DNA of 26,847 bases from Candidatus Peregrinibacteria bacterium (GTDB lineage: Bacteria; Patescibacteriota; Gracilibacteria; UBA1369; UM-FILTER-53-11). The notes beneath the pieces were generated by a model. The model made no database searches. It saw only the letters and a program-made list of their open reading frames with translations, and was not told the DNA's origin. Positions 1 to 7,368 of this stretch are shown one piece after another (within the stretch, counting starts at the first letter, position 1; every line of letters starts with the position of its first letter). The stretch lies in contig JAHFJU010000011.1 of the NCBI GenBank assembly GCA_023245725.1, positions 1-26,847 on the forward strand, read 5' to 3'. The position numbers were made by a program, and so were the translations under genes.

Positions 1-239
1 CCAATAATGGCGGCAGCAATTAATAGTAACATTATAAGTGGAGTTGAAATAACTCCTGCGCTGCAAAAAGTTCCTACTACAAAGAGCAGAGAATCGCCGG
101 GAATAAACGGAATTAAAACCAATCTTGTCTCAACAAAAATTACCAAAAACAAAAATCCATATACAGCTTTGCCGTAATGAGCAATCAATTCAAGAAGGTG
201 CACGTCGATATTTAAAAATAAATCCAAAACTGTTTTCAT
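1..239 (-). CDS. DedA-family membrane protein, N-terminal part (cut by window edge)
   Basis: Reading the minus strand from the ATG at 239 gives an open frame of 79 codons that runs off the left edge of the window. It begins MKTVLDLFLNIDVHLLELI and contains the segment FVETRLVLIPFIPGDSLLF, which matches the DedA (SNARE-associated/VTT) signature, normally written as F.E.....P..PGD.LL...G. DedA proteins are polytopic inner-membrane proteins linked to lipid carrier recycling and proton-motive-force maintenance. A second hydrophobic helix (around residues 67-79) is visible before the cut. The Arg after 'FVET' stands where most members have Gly. The gene starts 9 bp after the murJ stop on the same strand, so it probably shares the murJ transcript. 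Family call is firm; exact substrate is unknown. Confidence 0.82.
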   Translation of the reverse strand, partial: MKTVLDLFLNIDVHLLELIAHYGKAVYGFLFLVIFVETRLVLIPFIPGDSLLFVVGTFCSAGVISTPLIMLLLIAAAII

Positions 240-248
240 GTGAATTTA

Positions 249-1571
249 CTATACATTTAACCGCTGAACGCGTCGATACAGCAGTACGCCGAGTAATGTC
301 GCTTCAACAAATGTTCCTGCAAAAAAACCAAGTGGAATAGCAATTATTCCATATGAATCAGAAAAAAGATGTGCAACAGATACACTTATAATCAATCCCG
401 TAACACTCATTATAACTGGAATTGTCGTATTCTTTAGCGCATAAAACGATCGTGCGAAAAGGTGAATCATGCTTTCAGTGGGAATCGCGAGCGAAAAAAA
501 TGCTAGTGCAGTTGCTGTTCTGGTAATCGATTCGCCAACAAATTTTCCGCCGCCGAGAAGAATTTTAATAGGCAAGTCGCCGACGATAAGTAAAAATAAC
601 GTCGATGGAATGGTAAACGCCAAAATACTAAGTGCAGTTTTTTTGATGTGCAACTTAAATGCTGCGCGGTCACCAACTGCCGCAGCCTCTGCAAGTAGAG
701 GAAAAACAGACACGGCAAAAGAAATCCCGAAAAGCGAAACCGGCACACTTTGAAAATTTCGAGAAAAACTTATTGCAGTAACGCTACCAGCTGCTAAAGC
801 TGTCGCAATCCTATTAAATCCAAAAAACTTCAATTGCTCAACTGGGTGTCCCAACATTTTTGGTCCCATTAATTTTAGTAATTGTTTAAATTCGCTCATG
901 CGCATATTTACGCTACGTCCAAAGGTAAAACCACTGCGCAAAATCCCAATAATTCTCGAAACTAAATGAGCGACAGCACCGAAAATAACGCCAACGGCAA
1001 GGCCGCTTAATCCCATTTTTGGAACAAGAAACGAGCCGCAAATTAGTCCAAGATTGTAAACGACCGGCGAAATTCCGTACCACAAAAATTGTTTTGAACT
1101 TACCAAAATACTTCCCAAACTATTTGAAACCGCCATTATTACAGGTGAAACCAAAATAATCCGACTCATTTGAATTAGTTGCACGCGTTCTTCTACAGTA
1201 AATCCGGGGGCGATATATGGCGCAATAATTGGCATGAATATACCAACCAGAATTGCGAGAATCGAAATGGTTCCGCTTGCCGCTGCTGTAACTGTAGTCG
1301 CAAAGTGACCGGCTGTTTCATGTTTCTGTTGAGCGCGAAGCCCCGATAATAGTGGCGTAAATACAGGTGAAAGCGCGCTTGCCACAAAAATATTCAGCAT
1401 TAAGTCAGGAACAATAAACGCGGTGTTGTAAATATCGAGCTCGCGGCCAGCCCCAAACATGTGGGCAAAAGTGCGATCGCGCAGAAGCCCTGTTATATAA
1501 CTTAATAGTGTTGTAACAGATAGAATCCCTGCTGGTATAAGATAGCGAGCTAAACGTTGTATTGTTTTCAC
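249..1571 (-). CDS. murJ: MurJ-type lipid II flippase
   Basis: Integral membrane protein of the MOP/MATE-like flippase superfamily, expected to move lipid II across the cytoplasmic membrane for peptidoglycan synthesis. The N-terminal region shows the MurJ signature: SYITGLLRDRTFAHMFGAG, then DIYNTAFIVPDLMLNIF and SALSPVFTPLL, followed by roughly a dozen hydrophobic helices. At 440 residues it is shorter than typical MurJ (about 510), consistent with loss of the last helices in small-genome bacteria. The start codon is GTG at 1571; no upstream ATG fits. No Shine-Dalgarno is seen; a TATAAC -10 box lies 10 nt before the GTG. It is divergent from the DUF151 gene with only 29 bp between them, and the DedA gene follows 9 bp downstream. 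Confidence 0.93.
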   Translation of the reverse strand: MKTIQRLARYLIPAGILSVTTLLSYITGLLRDRTFAHMFGAGRELDIYNTAFIVPDLMLNIFVASALSPVFTPLLSGLRAQQKHETAGHFATTVTAAASGTISILAILVGIFMPIIAPYIAPGFTVEERVQLIQMSRIILVSPVIMAVSNSLGSILVSSKQFLWYGISPVVYNLGLICGSFLVPKMGLSGLAVGVIFGAVAHLVSRIIGILRSGFTFGRSVNMRMSEFKQLLKLMGPKMLGHPVEQLKFFGFNRIATALAAGSVTAISFSRNFQSVPVSLFGISFAVSVFPLLAEAAAVGDRAAFKLHIKKTALSILAFTIPSTLFLLIVGDLPIKILLGGGKFVGESITRTATALAFFSLAIPTESMIHLFARSFYALKNTTIPVIMSVTGLIISVSVAHLFSDSYGIIAIPLGFFAGTFVEATLLGVLLYRRVQRLNV

Positions 1572-1581
1572 AGTCTAAATT

Positions 1582-1589
1582 GTTATAAT
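1582..1589. promoter_or_regulatory. Shared symmetric -10 element for murJ (-) and DUF151 gene (+)
   Basis: The palindrome TTATAA at 1583-1588 forms TATAAT on the plus strand (1584-1589, with an extended TG at 1581-1582) and TATAAC on the minus strand (1587 back to 1582). The plus -10 ends 11 nt before the ATG at 1601; the minus -10 ends 10 nt before the GTG at 1571. A possible plus -35, TTGTTT, lies at 1562-1567 with a 16-bp spacer, inside murJ. Predicted transcription starts leave leaders of only a few nucleotides on both sides. Bidirectional promoters with symmetric -10 elements are known in bacteria. Confidence 0.68.
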
Positions 1590-1600
1590 GCTAGAACCCT

Positions 1601-2293
1601 ATGGCTAACACACCGAAAAATCAACCAAATTCTGGTCCGGTTCATCTAGAAGTTGCTGGGTTGCTAAATGACGATGAGAGCGATAATCCTGTTTTGGTTT
1701 TAAAAGATAAGCAAAGTGAAAGAGTTTTATTAATGTGGATTGGAGACACAGAGGCTCAGTCAATCGATCTTGCTATTCAGAGGTACACTAAAAAAGTGAA
1801 AATCGACCGGCCTTTAATGCAGAAGCTCCTGATTAATGTAGTGGATTCGCTCCAAGGGAAACTTGAATATGTAATTGTCGACCGATTGAAAAATGGAACA
1901 TATTTTGCGTCGATTGTTATAAACACGCCAGCTGGAGTTAAGTTTATCGATGCTCGTCCGAGCGATGCGGTTATAATTGCTATTGAGGCTTGTTGCCCTT
2001 TGTTGGCTGATCGTGGCCTTTTTACAAAGTCGTCGAGTGTGTTACATGCTGAGAATATTAAACAGAAACCGAATGTTCAAAGAAAGCTCGAAATAAATAT
2101 TTCTTTTTTGCCGGCTACTCCAGAAGTTCAGTGTGAAGATGAAGAGTGTCAGTCTGAAGAATTGAAAAATACAATTTTGCCGCCACATGAGCATAGTTCT
2201 CTCGATGCCCGTCAGCTTACGAAAGAGGATCTTCAACGAATTCAGAAGCAGATTTCTGAGGCCCAAACCCGCGAACAAAATACACAACTGTAA
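1601..2293 (+). CDS. Bifunctional nuclease (BFN/DUF151) domain protein
   Basis: Residues 15-140 match the DUF151 'bifunctional nuclease' fold: the run VLLMWIGDTEAQSIDLAI, then LEYVIVDRLKNGTYFASIVI, then FIDARPSDAVIIAIEACCPL, the last being the family hallmark (DARPSDAIALAL in other members). BFN proteins have been described with DNase/RNase activity and are widespread in bacteria; the true role is often uncertain. The C-terminal 90 residues are polar, with a predicted helix at the end (LTKEDLQRIQKQISEAQTRE), and are not part of the domain. The 3' 77 bp overlap the end of the oppositely oriented lamin-tail gene. The ATG lies about 5 nt after the predicted transcription start and has no Shine-Dalgarno. 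Confidence 0.86.
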   Translation: MANTPKNQPNSGPVHLEVAGLLNDDESDNPVLVLKDKQSERVLLMWIGDTEAQSIDLAIQRYTKKVKIDRPLMQKLLINVVDSLQGKLEYVIVDRLKNGTYFASIVINTPAGVKFIDARPSDAVIIAIEACCPLLADRGLFTKSSSVLHAENIKQKPNVQRKLEINISFLPATPEVQCEDEECQSEELKNTILPPHEHSSLDARQLTKEDLQRIQKQISEAQTREQNTQL

Positions 2294-4568
2294 GTGTGTT
2301 TATTAGGAGAAATACTACTGCACCGATAATTAGTTGTATCGTCGTTGGTGATTGTGTTGCGGTTTTTGAGTTCGATTCATTCGTGCTCGGAACAATTTTT
2401 TTAACAGAAGACAGATGCTCTGTTCCATCTTGCGCCTCGAATGCAGAAATTGTGGCAGTGCTTCCAGTGTCAAAAAATCCATTTGTAACATCTGCGTTTT
2501 TGTCGGTTGAATCGGTCATTACTGTGTGTAATTCGTTGTCGGCTGTTTGAATCTCAACGTATGGAACAGATTTTCCGTTCTCTTTTTTTGTTCCAACATT
2601 TGTTACCGTTCCGGTTATTGTTGAGAGTGGCGGATTTTCTTTTCCGCGAGTTACATCGGCGGTCCATACCCATGTTGATTTATCCCCATCTTGTGCTCGT
2701 GAGTATGATGTCGCTTTTTTTCCTCCCAAATATTTTATCGAGTCTATGAGTGCGCCTGTTGGTGATGCCAAATATACAGCGTCTTCGCCATTATTTAGAC
2801 TTATTTTGCTCTGTTCTTTGGTTACTATCGCAAAGCCATGTGGTGGAATTACAGATGCTGGAGGCAGTGCGAATGGTTTTTTAAGTTTTGATGAATCAGC
2901 GAGAAGCATGCCAGATAAATTAACAGCAACGTTCTCGGTGTTATAAAGTTCTATCCACTCGTCGTCGCCTTTTTCTGGTGCCGGAAATATCTCATTTAGA
3001 ATAACTCCACGGTGGTTTAAAGCCATTGCGGTGCCGTTTTTAGAGGAGTCGATTCCAGTCGAGCTCGCAACTGCGTTGCTCGCTCTCTCTGTACTCGTAA
3101 GTGAGTACGTATCAAATAGTGCTTTAGCTTGTTCAGGAGTAACTGTGATTGTGATTTTCTCTGTACTAGTTACTGTCGGCCCGCTTGTTTCTATTTTTGG
3201 CGTGTTAGTGGCCGCGCCTGAGGTAGCTGCTGCTTTTGTAGATGTTATTGTAGTCGTCGCTGTCGGTGAAGATGATGCAGAAGTTACGCCAGTAGTTGTT
3301 GCCGATGAAGATTTTGGCAGTACATTAACCTGCATGTATGCAACTCCTTTTAGACCTGTTGTATCTGTAGCAGTAAGCTGAATCGTGTAACTGCCAACTT
3401 TCGAAAACGCGTGAATCCCAGGGTTAGACGAAGTCGAAATTGTCCCGTCTCCAAAATCCCAATCGAAACGAAGCTGGTCATTATTTGGATCATATGAAGT
3501 TCGTCCATCAAAATTCACGCTTGTTTTTTCCTGTGCCGACAGGTTTCCGCTTTGTACCGTAATTCTAGCGATCGGCGGCGCATTCGTGATTATTTGAGTT
3601 GTATTGTTTGTTGAGTTTGAAGTCGCCAAATTTTGTGCCGTCGTATTTTGCGTACTGCTTGATGAGTACGTTTGGTTTGCTGTTGTTGAAGTGGTATATG
3701 CCGTCGTCGTTGTCGTGTCGGTTGTAGTTGCCGCGGCATTGCTCGCTGTTGATGACGCGCTCGTCGTCGATGATTCCGTTGAAGTCTGATTATTTTGCGC
3801 CTCTATTACGTTCACGGTTGTGGCCGTTTCTATAGTAATTGTAATTACATCAGGCGACAGTTGAGTCGTTATTGTCTGATCGTCAGTTCCTTCTGTAGAA
3901 CTAGTCGTAGTTGTCGATTCGGCAGGTGTATATGTTTCTGTTGTTGAATTGTTTAATGAGTTATTGGCTATCGCAGCATCAGTTGTCGTAGCTGTCGCGG
4001 CGTTTTGTGTCTCAACTCTTTGCTCCAAAAATAGTTTTTGCGCATCGCTCAAATCTCCTACAGTTGGAACAGCAGCTATCCAGTCTGTTAGCCCAAGCGA
4101 ATGTCGTTCACTGTTTTGCCCCTTAACGCTCAATCCATATGTAACATTGTCTACAAAAACTCCTTTTATCTTTAGTCCGATTGGCTCTCCATCTTCACGC
4201 AAACTTGACCAACTTGAATCAATTAAAACTCCCAAATATGTTGGATTTTTACTTTTAAACACGTCTGCTTTATTAGCAATAATTGACAGGGTTGATGGCA
4301 AAATATGAGTTTCTCCGCTAACGCTCGTAACTCCGTGATTAGTATCATTCTCGTAGAACACCAGATCGGAAATTGCTACAGGCACAGATCCATAGTTATA
4401 AATCTCAACCCATTCTTCATCACTTATAACAGTGCTTGAAACTTCGGTTATTACTAGTTGTGGTAGGCTAGATTCGGCTTGTGCAGACTTAATTGGCGGC
4501 ATAGGCAAAATTAGAGCCAACATAAATACGAGACAGAAAACAATAAATAGTGATAGGATTTTTTTCAT
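2217..4568 (-). CDS. Exported lamin-tail/PKD/lamin-tail surface protein with C-terminal membrane anchor
   Basis: 783 residues. A signal peptide covers residues 1-31 (KK, hydrophobic core, then KSAQA before the likely cut). Lamin-tail domain 1 follows (LVITEVSS, EEWVEIYNYGS). A long Thr/Ser/Ala/Asn-rich linker comes next, then a PKD domain (PPIARITVQSG, FDWDFGDGT, HAFSKVGSYTIQLTATD), a second Thr/Ser-rich linker, lamin-tail domain 2 (GVILNEIFPAPEKGDDEWIE), a small beta-rich OB-like segment (STITGTVTNVG), and a C-terminal helix IQLIIGAVVFLLINTLTVVY with a short tail. No cysteine is seen. Such proteins are thought to be cell-surface or envelope proteins; no enzymatic site is visible. A weak extended -10 (TGTGATACA, 4577-4585 on the minus strand) ends 8 nt before the ATG. 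The gene's stop lies inside the DUF151 gene. Confidence 0.85.
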   Translation of the reverse strand: MKKILSLFIVFCLVFMLALILPMPPIKSAQAESSLPQLVITEVSSTVISDEEWVEIYNYGSVPVAISDLVFYENDTNHGVTSVSGETHILPSTLSIIANKADVFKSKNPTYLGVLIDSSWSSLREDGEPIGLKIKGVFVDNVTYGLSVKGQNSERHSLGLTDWIAAVPTVGDLSDAQKLFLEQRVETQNAATATTTDAAIANNSLNNSTTETYTPAESTTTTSSTEGTDDQTITTQLSPDVITITIETATTVNVIEAQNNQTSTESSTTSASSTASNAAATTTDTTTTTAYTTSTTANQTYSSSSTQNTTAQNLATSNSTNNTTQIITNAPPIARITVQSGNLSAQEKTSVNFDGRTSYDPNNDQLRFDWDFGDGTISTSSNPGIHAFSKVGSYTIQLTATDTTGLKGVAYMQVNVLPKSSSATTTGVTSASSSPTATTTITSTKAAATSGAATNTPKIETSGPTVTSTEKITITVTPEQAKALFDTYSLTSTERASNAVASSTGIDSSKNGTAMALNHRGVILNEIFPAPEKGDDEWIELYNTENVAVNLSGMLLADSSKLKKPFALPPASVIPPHGFAIVTKEQSKISLNNGEDAVYLASPTGALIDSIKYLGGKKATSYSRAQDGDKSTWVWTADVTRGKENPPLSTITGTVTNVGTKKENGKSVPYVEIQTADNELHTVMTDSTDKNADVTNGFFDTGSTATISAFEAQDGTEHLSSVKKIVPSTNESNSKTATQSPTTIQLIIGAVVFLLINTLTVVYFVRGFGPQKSASEFVEDPLS

Positions 4569-4639
4569 GCTGGGTTTGTATCACATGAATATGAACGGCG
4601 AGTGAACTAATTCTGAACTGTACACAAAACTTGTTCATT

Positions 4640-4668
4640 CGGATGTTTTATTTTAGCTTAAAAATCCG
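4640..4668. repeat. AT-rich imperfect hairpin
   Basis: CGGAT-g-TTTTA pairs with TAAAA-ATCCG around an 8-nt loop, giving ten base pairs with one bulged G. It sits about 75 bp upstream of the lamin-tail gene start. There is no flanking T-run, so it is not a clear terminator. It could be an operator or leader structure; function unknown. Confidence 0.4.
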
Positions 4669-5082
4669 CAATTAAAATTTAGTAAGATTATGTGACAGAA
4701 TTCTTCTTTCGAAGTATCTAAATCGAAGAATGCTTATAGAATTTATTATCGGGTAGATGGGTTGTCTGTGTTTCGGTGTTGTCTTTGTATGCATTGCCTA
4801 GCTGCCATTGAATGCTTATATCGCAATGTATTTCGGCTTTCATCAACTCCTTTTTTAGCGAAAACTACATTTTTTAACTTTGTCCACCTCTTTTGCTCAC
4901 GTCTGCTTATAGATATCTTCTATCATATATATAAGTTTTATTTATTTAAGAATTATTTACCTTCCCAGCGACGGTTAGCGATTTCTTATCTGGAAGTGCA
5001 TCTCAAAATATTATGTTAGAACGTAATACACTCAAGTTTTCACCACTAACACCGCTCCTTATTACTTCGCTTGTTCTGCGAG

Positions 5083-5088
5083 TATAAT
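5083..5088 (+). promoter_or_regulatory. Predicted -10 box of rny
   Basis: A perfect TATAAT at 5083-5088 points to a transcription start near 5095 and a leader of about 56 nt before the rny ATG. The -35 is weak (TTATTA or TTACTT near 5059-5067). No Shine-Dalgarno precedes the ATG. Confidence 0.5.
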
Positions 5089-5150
5089 TAGCTTTTGAGA
5101 CTCCTCTACGATAGAAAATTCGACCACTGCGGGAATAACCACGCATCACC

Positions 5151-6671
5151 ATGAGTACCTACATATTGCTCATTATCGGTGCGCTTATCGGTTCTGTTGG
5201 TGGCTTTTTCTACAGAAAATTCCAAGTTGACCAAAAGAATCGTGAAGCGATCGAGCGCTCAGATAAGATGCTCAAAGACGCACAGACGCGATCTAAAGAG
5301 CTCATTATCGAAGCGAAAAATGAAGCCTTCAAAATTCAAGAAGAAGCTAAGCAAGAAGAGCGCGGAAAGCGCCAGCAGCTTGAGAGAATGAGTGAACGAC
5401 TTGTTTCGAAAGAAGATCAGTTAGACAAACGCCTTGAACAAAGCGAGAAGTTGCGATCAGATTTGGAGCAAAAATCTCAACAAATTAGCAAGATTAAGGC
5501 TGAAGTTTCTGAGTTACATACAAAGCAAGAACAACAACTTCATAAAGTTGCTCAGCTTAGCCGTGACGAGGCTCGAAATATCCTATTCACAAAACTTGAA
5601 GATGAAATGAAAGGAGAGCTTGTTTCTCATCTTAAAAAGATTGAAGATGAAGAGAAAAAATTGTCAAAAGAACGAGCTAGAGGGATCTTGGCCGATGCTA
5701 TTCAGCGTTATGCTGCCGAGGTAGCTTCTGAGTCTACTGCTACTTTGGTTCCACTGGCCAGTGACGATATGAAGGGCCGTATTATCGGTAAAGAAGGGCG
5801 TAATATTAATGCTTTTGAGCAGGCAACAGGTGTCGATGTAATAGTCGATGATACTCCGGGGTCAATTGTAATTTCAGGATTTGATCCTATGCGCCGTTAT
5901 ATTGCAAAAGTTACTCTTGAAAAATTGCTTGTTGATGGTCGTATTCACCCAGGACGTATTGAAGAGACTGTTGAGAAAGCTAAAAATGAGGTTAATGAGT
6001 CGATTCGTGAACTTGGCGAAAAAGCCGCATACGAAACCGGTGTTGTTGGACTCCCAAGCAATCTGGTAAAACTTCTCGGTAGACTTCATTTTAGAATTAG
6101 CAATGGTCAAAATTTACTAAAACATTCAATTGAAGTTTCGTTTTTGGCTGGTGCTTTGGCAGAAGAAATTGGTGCCGATGCTGCCGTATGCCGAAAAGCC
6201 GGTTTGCTCCATTCAATCGGTCGCGCAGTAGATCATGAAATCGGTGGCGTATATACGCATATTGGTCGTGATATCCTTAAAAAATTCGGTATTCAAGAAG
6301 ATGTTATTCATGCTGTAGAGGCTCATCTTGGTGACCCTGAGGCAAAGACAGTTGAGGCTGCGATAGTAGAGGCCGCAAACGCAATTTCACGCGCTCGCCC
6401 TGGAGCTAAAAAAGATAACCTCGATGCATTTATTAAGCGTATGACCGAGATGGAAAATATTATCGGAGAGTTTAATGGAGTATCAAAGGTTTACGCTCTA
6501 CAGGCAGGTGCCGAGGTTCGCGTTATTGTAAACCCTGAAATGCTCGATGACTTGGGTATGATGAAGCTTGGCCACGCCATTGCTCGCAAAATTGAAACTG
6601 ACATGAAGTTCCCTGGCCAGGTTAAGATAAGCCTAATCCGTGAGCAGAGGGCAGAGGCGTTTGCGCAGTAG
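5151..6671 (+). CDS. rny: RNase Y homologue with degenerate HD domain
   Basis: 506 residues with the full RNase Y architecture: an N-terminal membrane helix (residues 2-20), a long charged coiled coil (about 25-190), a KH RNA-binding domain with the GKEG loop (GRIIGKEGRNINAFEQATG, 209-227), an HD-type domain (about 320-430) and the C-terminal domain. RNase Y is the membrane-bound endoribonuclease that starts mRNA decay in many bacteria. Here the usual LLHDIGK is LLHSIGR (His354-Ser355), the usual AADALS Asp is Asn410 (EAANAIS), and the canonical HHGD is HLGD (392-395). The first His of the domain (LLKHSIEV, 325) remains. The metal site therefore looks inactivated, although the fold and KH domain are well kept. 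Identity of the family is certain; activity is doubtful. Confidence 0.95.
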   Translation: MSTYILLIIGALIGSVGGFFYRKFQVDQKNREAIERSDKMLKDAQTRSKELIIEAKNEAFKIQEEAKQEERGKRQQLERMSERLVSKEDQLDKRLEQSEKLRSDLEQKSQQISKIKAEVSELHTKQEQQLHKVAQLSRDEARNILFTKLEDEMKGELVSHLKKIEDEEKKLSKERARGILADAIQRYAAEVASESTATLVPLASDDMKGRIIGKEGRNINAFEQATGVDVIVDDTPGSIVISGFDPMRRYIAKVTLEKLLVDGRIHPGRIEETVEKAKNEVNESIRELGEKAAYETGVVGLPSNLVKLLGRLHFRISNGQNLLKHSIEVSFLAGALAEEIGADAAVCRKAGLLHSIGRAVDHEIGGVYTHIGRDILKKFGIQEDVIHAVEAHLGDPEAKTVEAAIVEAANAISRARPGAKKDNLDAFIKRMTEMENIIGEFNGVSKVYALQAGAEVRVIVNPEMLDDLGMMKLGHAIARKIETDMKFPGQVKISLIREQRAEAFAQ

Positions 6672-6710
6672 GATCATGAAGTGATTGTCGATATTCTTAA
6701 AAAAATGAAG

Positions 6711-6742
6711 TAGCTACCTAGTTAACACTAAGTGGCTATTTT
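6711..6742 (+). terminator. Possible weak intrinsic terminator after rny
   Basis: TAGCTAC (6711-6717) pairs with GTGGCTA (6732-6738) with one G-U pair, followed by four T. The loop is 14 nt and the T-run is short, so termination may be partial. It separates rny from the promoter of the defence island. Confidence 0.4.
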
Positions 6743-6749
6743 AAAATGC

Positions 6750-6778
6750 TTGACGAAATATTTTTGAAGCAGTAATAT
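6750..6778 (+). promoter_or_regulatory. Consensus-like promoter of the defence island, leaderless
   Basis: TTGACG (6750-6755), a 17-bp spacer, and TAATAT (6773-6778). The -10 ends 6 nt before the ATG at 6785, so the expected transcription start falls on or next to the A of the start codon. This predicts a leaderless mRNA for the first gene of the island. Confidence 0.72.
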
Positions 6779-6784
6779 GCACTC

Positions 6785-7363
6785 ATGCGATTGAAAGATT
6801 TTGCCGTGGTTATATCAGGTTACACATTTAGGGAAGCTATTGAAGCTGATGAAAATGGTAATTCCTTCGTTTTTCAGGCTAAAGATGTACGTCAGGCAAA
6901 TCCTTTTTATGATATTACTGTTCTCACCAAAATTACCCAAAATCTATCTTCAGATTCAAATAATTTAAAAAAGAACGATATTATTCAAGTTGCCAGAGGA
7001 ATGAAGACGGGATCATTTCGATCAACTGTATTTGTATCCGAGGAAGAAAATATAATTGCATCGTCTTCGGTTCACATTATTCGCCTTACGGCCAAAGACG
7101 TACTCCCTGAATATGTTTCTTATTATCTCAACTCTAAACTTGGGCAAGACTGCCTTTCAAAGATTATTTCAGGGTCGTATATTGGTGCAGTTCCACGCAA
7201 AGAACTTGAAAATATAAACATTCCTATTCCTTCTATTAATTACCAGCAGGCTATCATAGATCTTTTCAAAAATATGAGAGAGCAGCAAAAAATTATCGAC
7301 CGCAAAAGTGCAATCAATAAAAATATCCTTAACTCTGCCTTTAGAACTCTCGTTACCAAATAA
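6785..7363 (+). CDS. hsdS: Half-length type I restriction specificity subunit (single TRD)
   Basis: 192 residues: one target-recognition domain followed by one conserved helical segment, about half of a normal HsdS. Visible features are the opening DFAVVISGYTFREAIEADE, the TRD core with GMKTGSFRSTVFV and IIASSSVHIIRL, the YVSYYLNSKLGQD helix, the SGSYIGAVPRKELENINIPI motif that ends TRDs, and a helix (QQAIIDLFKNMREQQKIIDR) like the dimerisation helices of HsdS. It would be expected to bind half of a bipartite DNA target and to pair with itself or with another S subunit. It leads the island, 5 bp before hsdM. A complete HsdS is encoded at 11634, so this is either an alternative specificity subunit or a surviving half of a split one. 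Confidence 0.8.
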   Translation: MRLKDFAVVISGYTFREAIEADENGNSFVFQAKDVRQANPFYDITVLTKITQNLSSDSNNLKKNDIIQVARGMKTGSFRSTVFVSEEENIIASSSVHIIRLTAKDVLPEYVSYYLNSKLGQDCLSKIISGSYIGAVPRKELENINIPIPSINYQQAIIDLFKNMREQQKIIDRKSAINKNILNSAFRTLVTK

Positions 7364-7368
7364 AACTT

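Larger units (their letters stand above)
4569..5150. other. 582-bp gene-poor divergent intergenic region
   Basis: This lies between the starts of the divergent lamin-tail gene (-) and rny (+). No convincing protein gene, tRNA or known structured RNA was found by eye. It holds an AT-rich hairpin at 4640-4668, an inverted pair ATTCTTC/GAAGAAT near 4700-4730, and the rny promoter near its right end. One 85-codon TTG-initiated frame (4762-5019) has a composition rich in Cys and Phe and looks random. Confidence 0.6.

Noticed and set aside
125..340. 71-codon plus-strand frame at the left end
   Set aside because: Lies opposite the DedA start and the murJ end, both of which have clear family motifs.
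3031..4308. Several plus-strand frames rich in Val and Ala opposite the lamin-tail gene
   Set aside because: Antisense reflections of its Thr/Ser/Asn-rich linkers; no independent motif.
4762..5019. 85-codon frame in the long intergenic region before rny
   Set aside because: Starts with TTG, is rich in Cys, Phe and His, lacks any recognisable domain, and has no promoter or initiation signal; looks like random AT-rich sequence.
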